The notes under the pieces: model-generated
The model's input: only the letters and a program-made list of their open reading frames with translations
What the model was told of the DNA's origin: nothing
Databases searched by the model: none
NCBI RefSeq assembly: GCF_004343775.1
Contig: NZ_PTXL01000003.1
Location: 372,001-436,000 of the forward strand
Direction: 5' to 3'
Length of the DNA: 64,000 nt
From: Burkholderia sp. SRS-46
GTDB taxonomy: Bacteria; Pseudomonadota; Gammaproteobacteria; Burkholderiales; Burkholderiaceae
Part shown: piece by piece, positions 63,593-64,000 of the stretch
Layout: the number at the start of each line of letters is the position of its first letter
Position numbering within the stretch: position 1 is the first letter of the stretch
Position numbers and translations under genes: made by a program

Positions 63593-64000
63593 CTACGCGC
63601 GCCGCCGATAGGTGCCGGGCGTGCTGCCCGTCCAGTGCCGGAACGCGCGATGGAACGCGCTCGGATCGTCGAAGCCGATGTCCGCGCCGATCGCCGCGAT
63701 CGTGTCGTTCGTGTCGGTGAGCCGCTGGATCGCGATGTCGCGCCGCAGCTCGTCCTTCAGCACCTGGAACGTCGTGCCCTCGGCGGCGAGATGGCGGCTC
63801 AGCGTGCGCACCGAGCAGTGCAGGCTGTCCGCGGCCGCCTCGATCGTCGGCAGGCTCGGCAGTTCGCCCGACAGGTACTGCCGCACGCGATGGCACACGA
63901 GCTGTTCGCTGAACGATTCGAAGATCCAGTCGCCGGGCGCGCGGGCGAGGAATTTCCGCAGGTTGCGCTTGCTTTGCCGGATCGGCACGTCGAGATAGTC
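63593..64000 (-). CDS. AraC-family regulator, C-terminal part (runs off right edge)
   Basis: The frame is open to base 64000. Visible: the end of the ligand domain (DYLDVPIRQSKRN) and the complete two-HTH domain (LHCSVRTLSRHLAAEGTTFQ; AAIGADIGFDDPSAFHRAFR) ending TYRRRA. Same subgroup as the 9571-10578 regulator. Target unknown; the gene ends 28 nt from the convergent small secreted protein. Confidence 0.88.
   Translation of the reverse strand, partial: DYLDVPIRQSKRNLRKFLARAPGDWIFESFSEQLVCHRVRQYLSGELPSLPTIEAAADSLHCSVRTLSRHLAAEGTTFQVLKDELRRDIAIQRLTDTNDTIAAIGADIGFDDPSAFHRAFRHWTGSTPGTYRRRA

Overview
The window reads as Burkholderia sensu stricto, probably part of a secondary chromosome. The base composition is high-GC, coding is dense, and it carries a complete seven-gene hmq/hhq alkylquinolone operon, a beta-ketothiolase close to BktB, a 2-deoxyribose catabolic cluster and small H-NS-type proteins. 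The species cannot be fixed from sequence alone. No rRNA, tRNA or CRISPR array was seen.

Left end (1-4600, minus strand): a class II microcin-like locus. In transcription order it has a 58-residue two-helix membrane protein (candidate immunity), an 88-residue double-glycine-leader, glycine-rich precursor, an HlyC/MchD-type acyltransferase, and an MchC-like protein running off the edge. It is bordered by two decayed IS5-family copies and an IS3 scrap, and export genes would lie outside the window.

4.2-16.2 kb: two H-NS-like genes; a fatty-acid activation/beta-oxidation operon (acyl-CoA synthetase, SDR dehydrogenase, thiolase) divergent from an AraC regulator; a lone outer-membrane beta-barrel protein; then an accessory patch of unrecognised genes, one frameshifted, and an EF-Tu domain-III-like small protein beside an IS3-family transposase tail.

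16.9-22.0 kb: a 2-deoxy-D-ribose cluster with kinase, FucP-type permease, DUF4432 epimerase-like protein, DeoR-family repressor and deoxyribose-phosphate aldolase; palindromes sharing an ATGTGAA half-site lie before both transcription units. 22.0-26.1 kb holds housekeeping or regulatory genes: a DUF815 ATPase, an AraC regulator, and a TetR gene divergent from an NmrA-like/DUF1772 pair.

26.9-38.5 kb: hmqABCDEFG, with ATGA-type overlaps between A, B, C and D, ending at a strong terminator. HmqF joins an AMP-ligase, an acyl-CoA dehydrogenase and a carrier protein, consistent with the unsaturated alkyl chain of HMAQ-type quinolones.

38.6-54.6 kb: the most unusual region. An M9-type collagenase is followed by a translationally coupled tyrosinase operon, which includes a DUF2182 membrane protein and a stand-alone copy of the tyrosinase C-terminal domain. 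Next is an unassigned set made of a 64-residue protein, a probable haem-oxygenase-fold enzyme, two octopine-dehydrogenase-like enzymes, a PhyH dioxygenase and a methyltransferase. Then come a 1324-residue fusion of an L-amino-acid-oxidase-like flavoenzyme to a lipoxygenase, and a compact bulb-type (B-) lectin.

Right end (54.6-64 kb): fatty-acid oxidation genes (3-hydroxyacyl-CoA dehydrogenase, BktB, ETF-ubiquinone oxidoreductase, acyl-CoA dehydrogenase, thioesterase), a gene remnant of an ABC substrate-binding protein, a LasA-like M23 endopeptidase, a small secreted protein and the C-terminal part of an AraC regulator.
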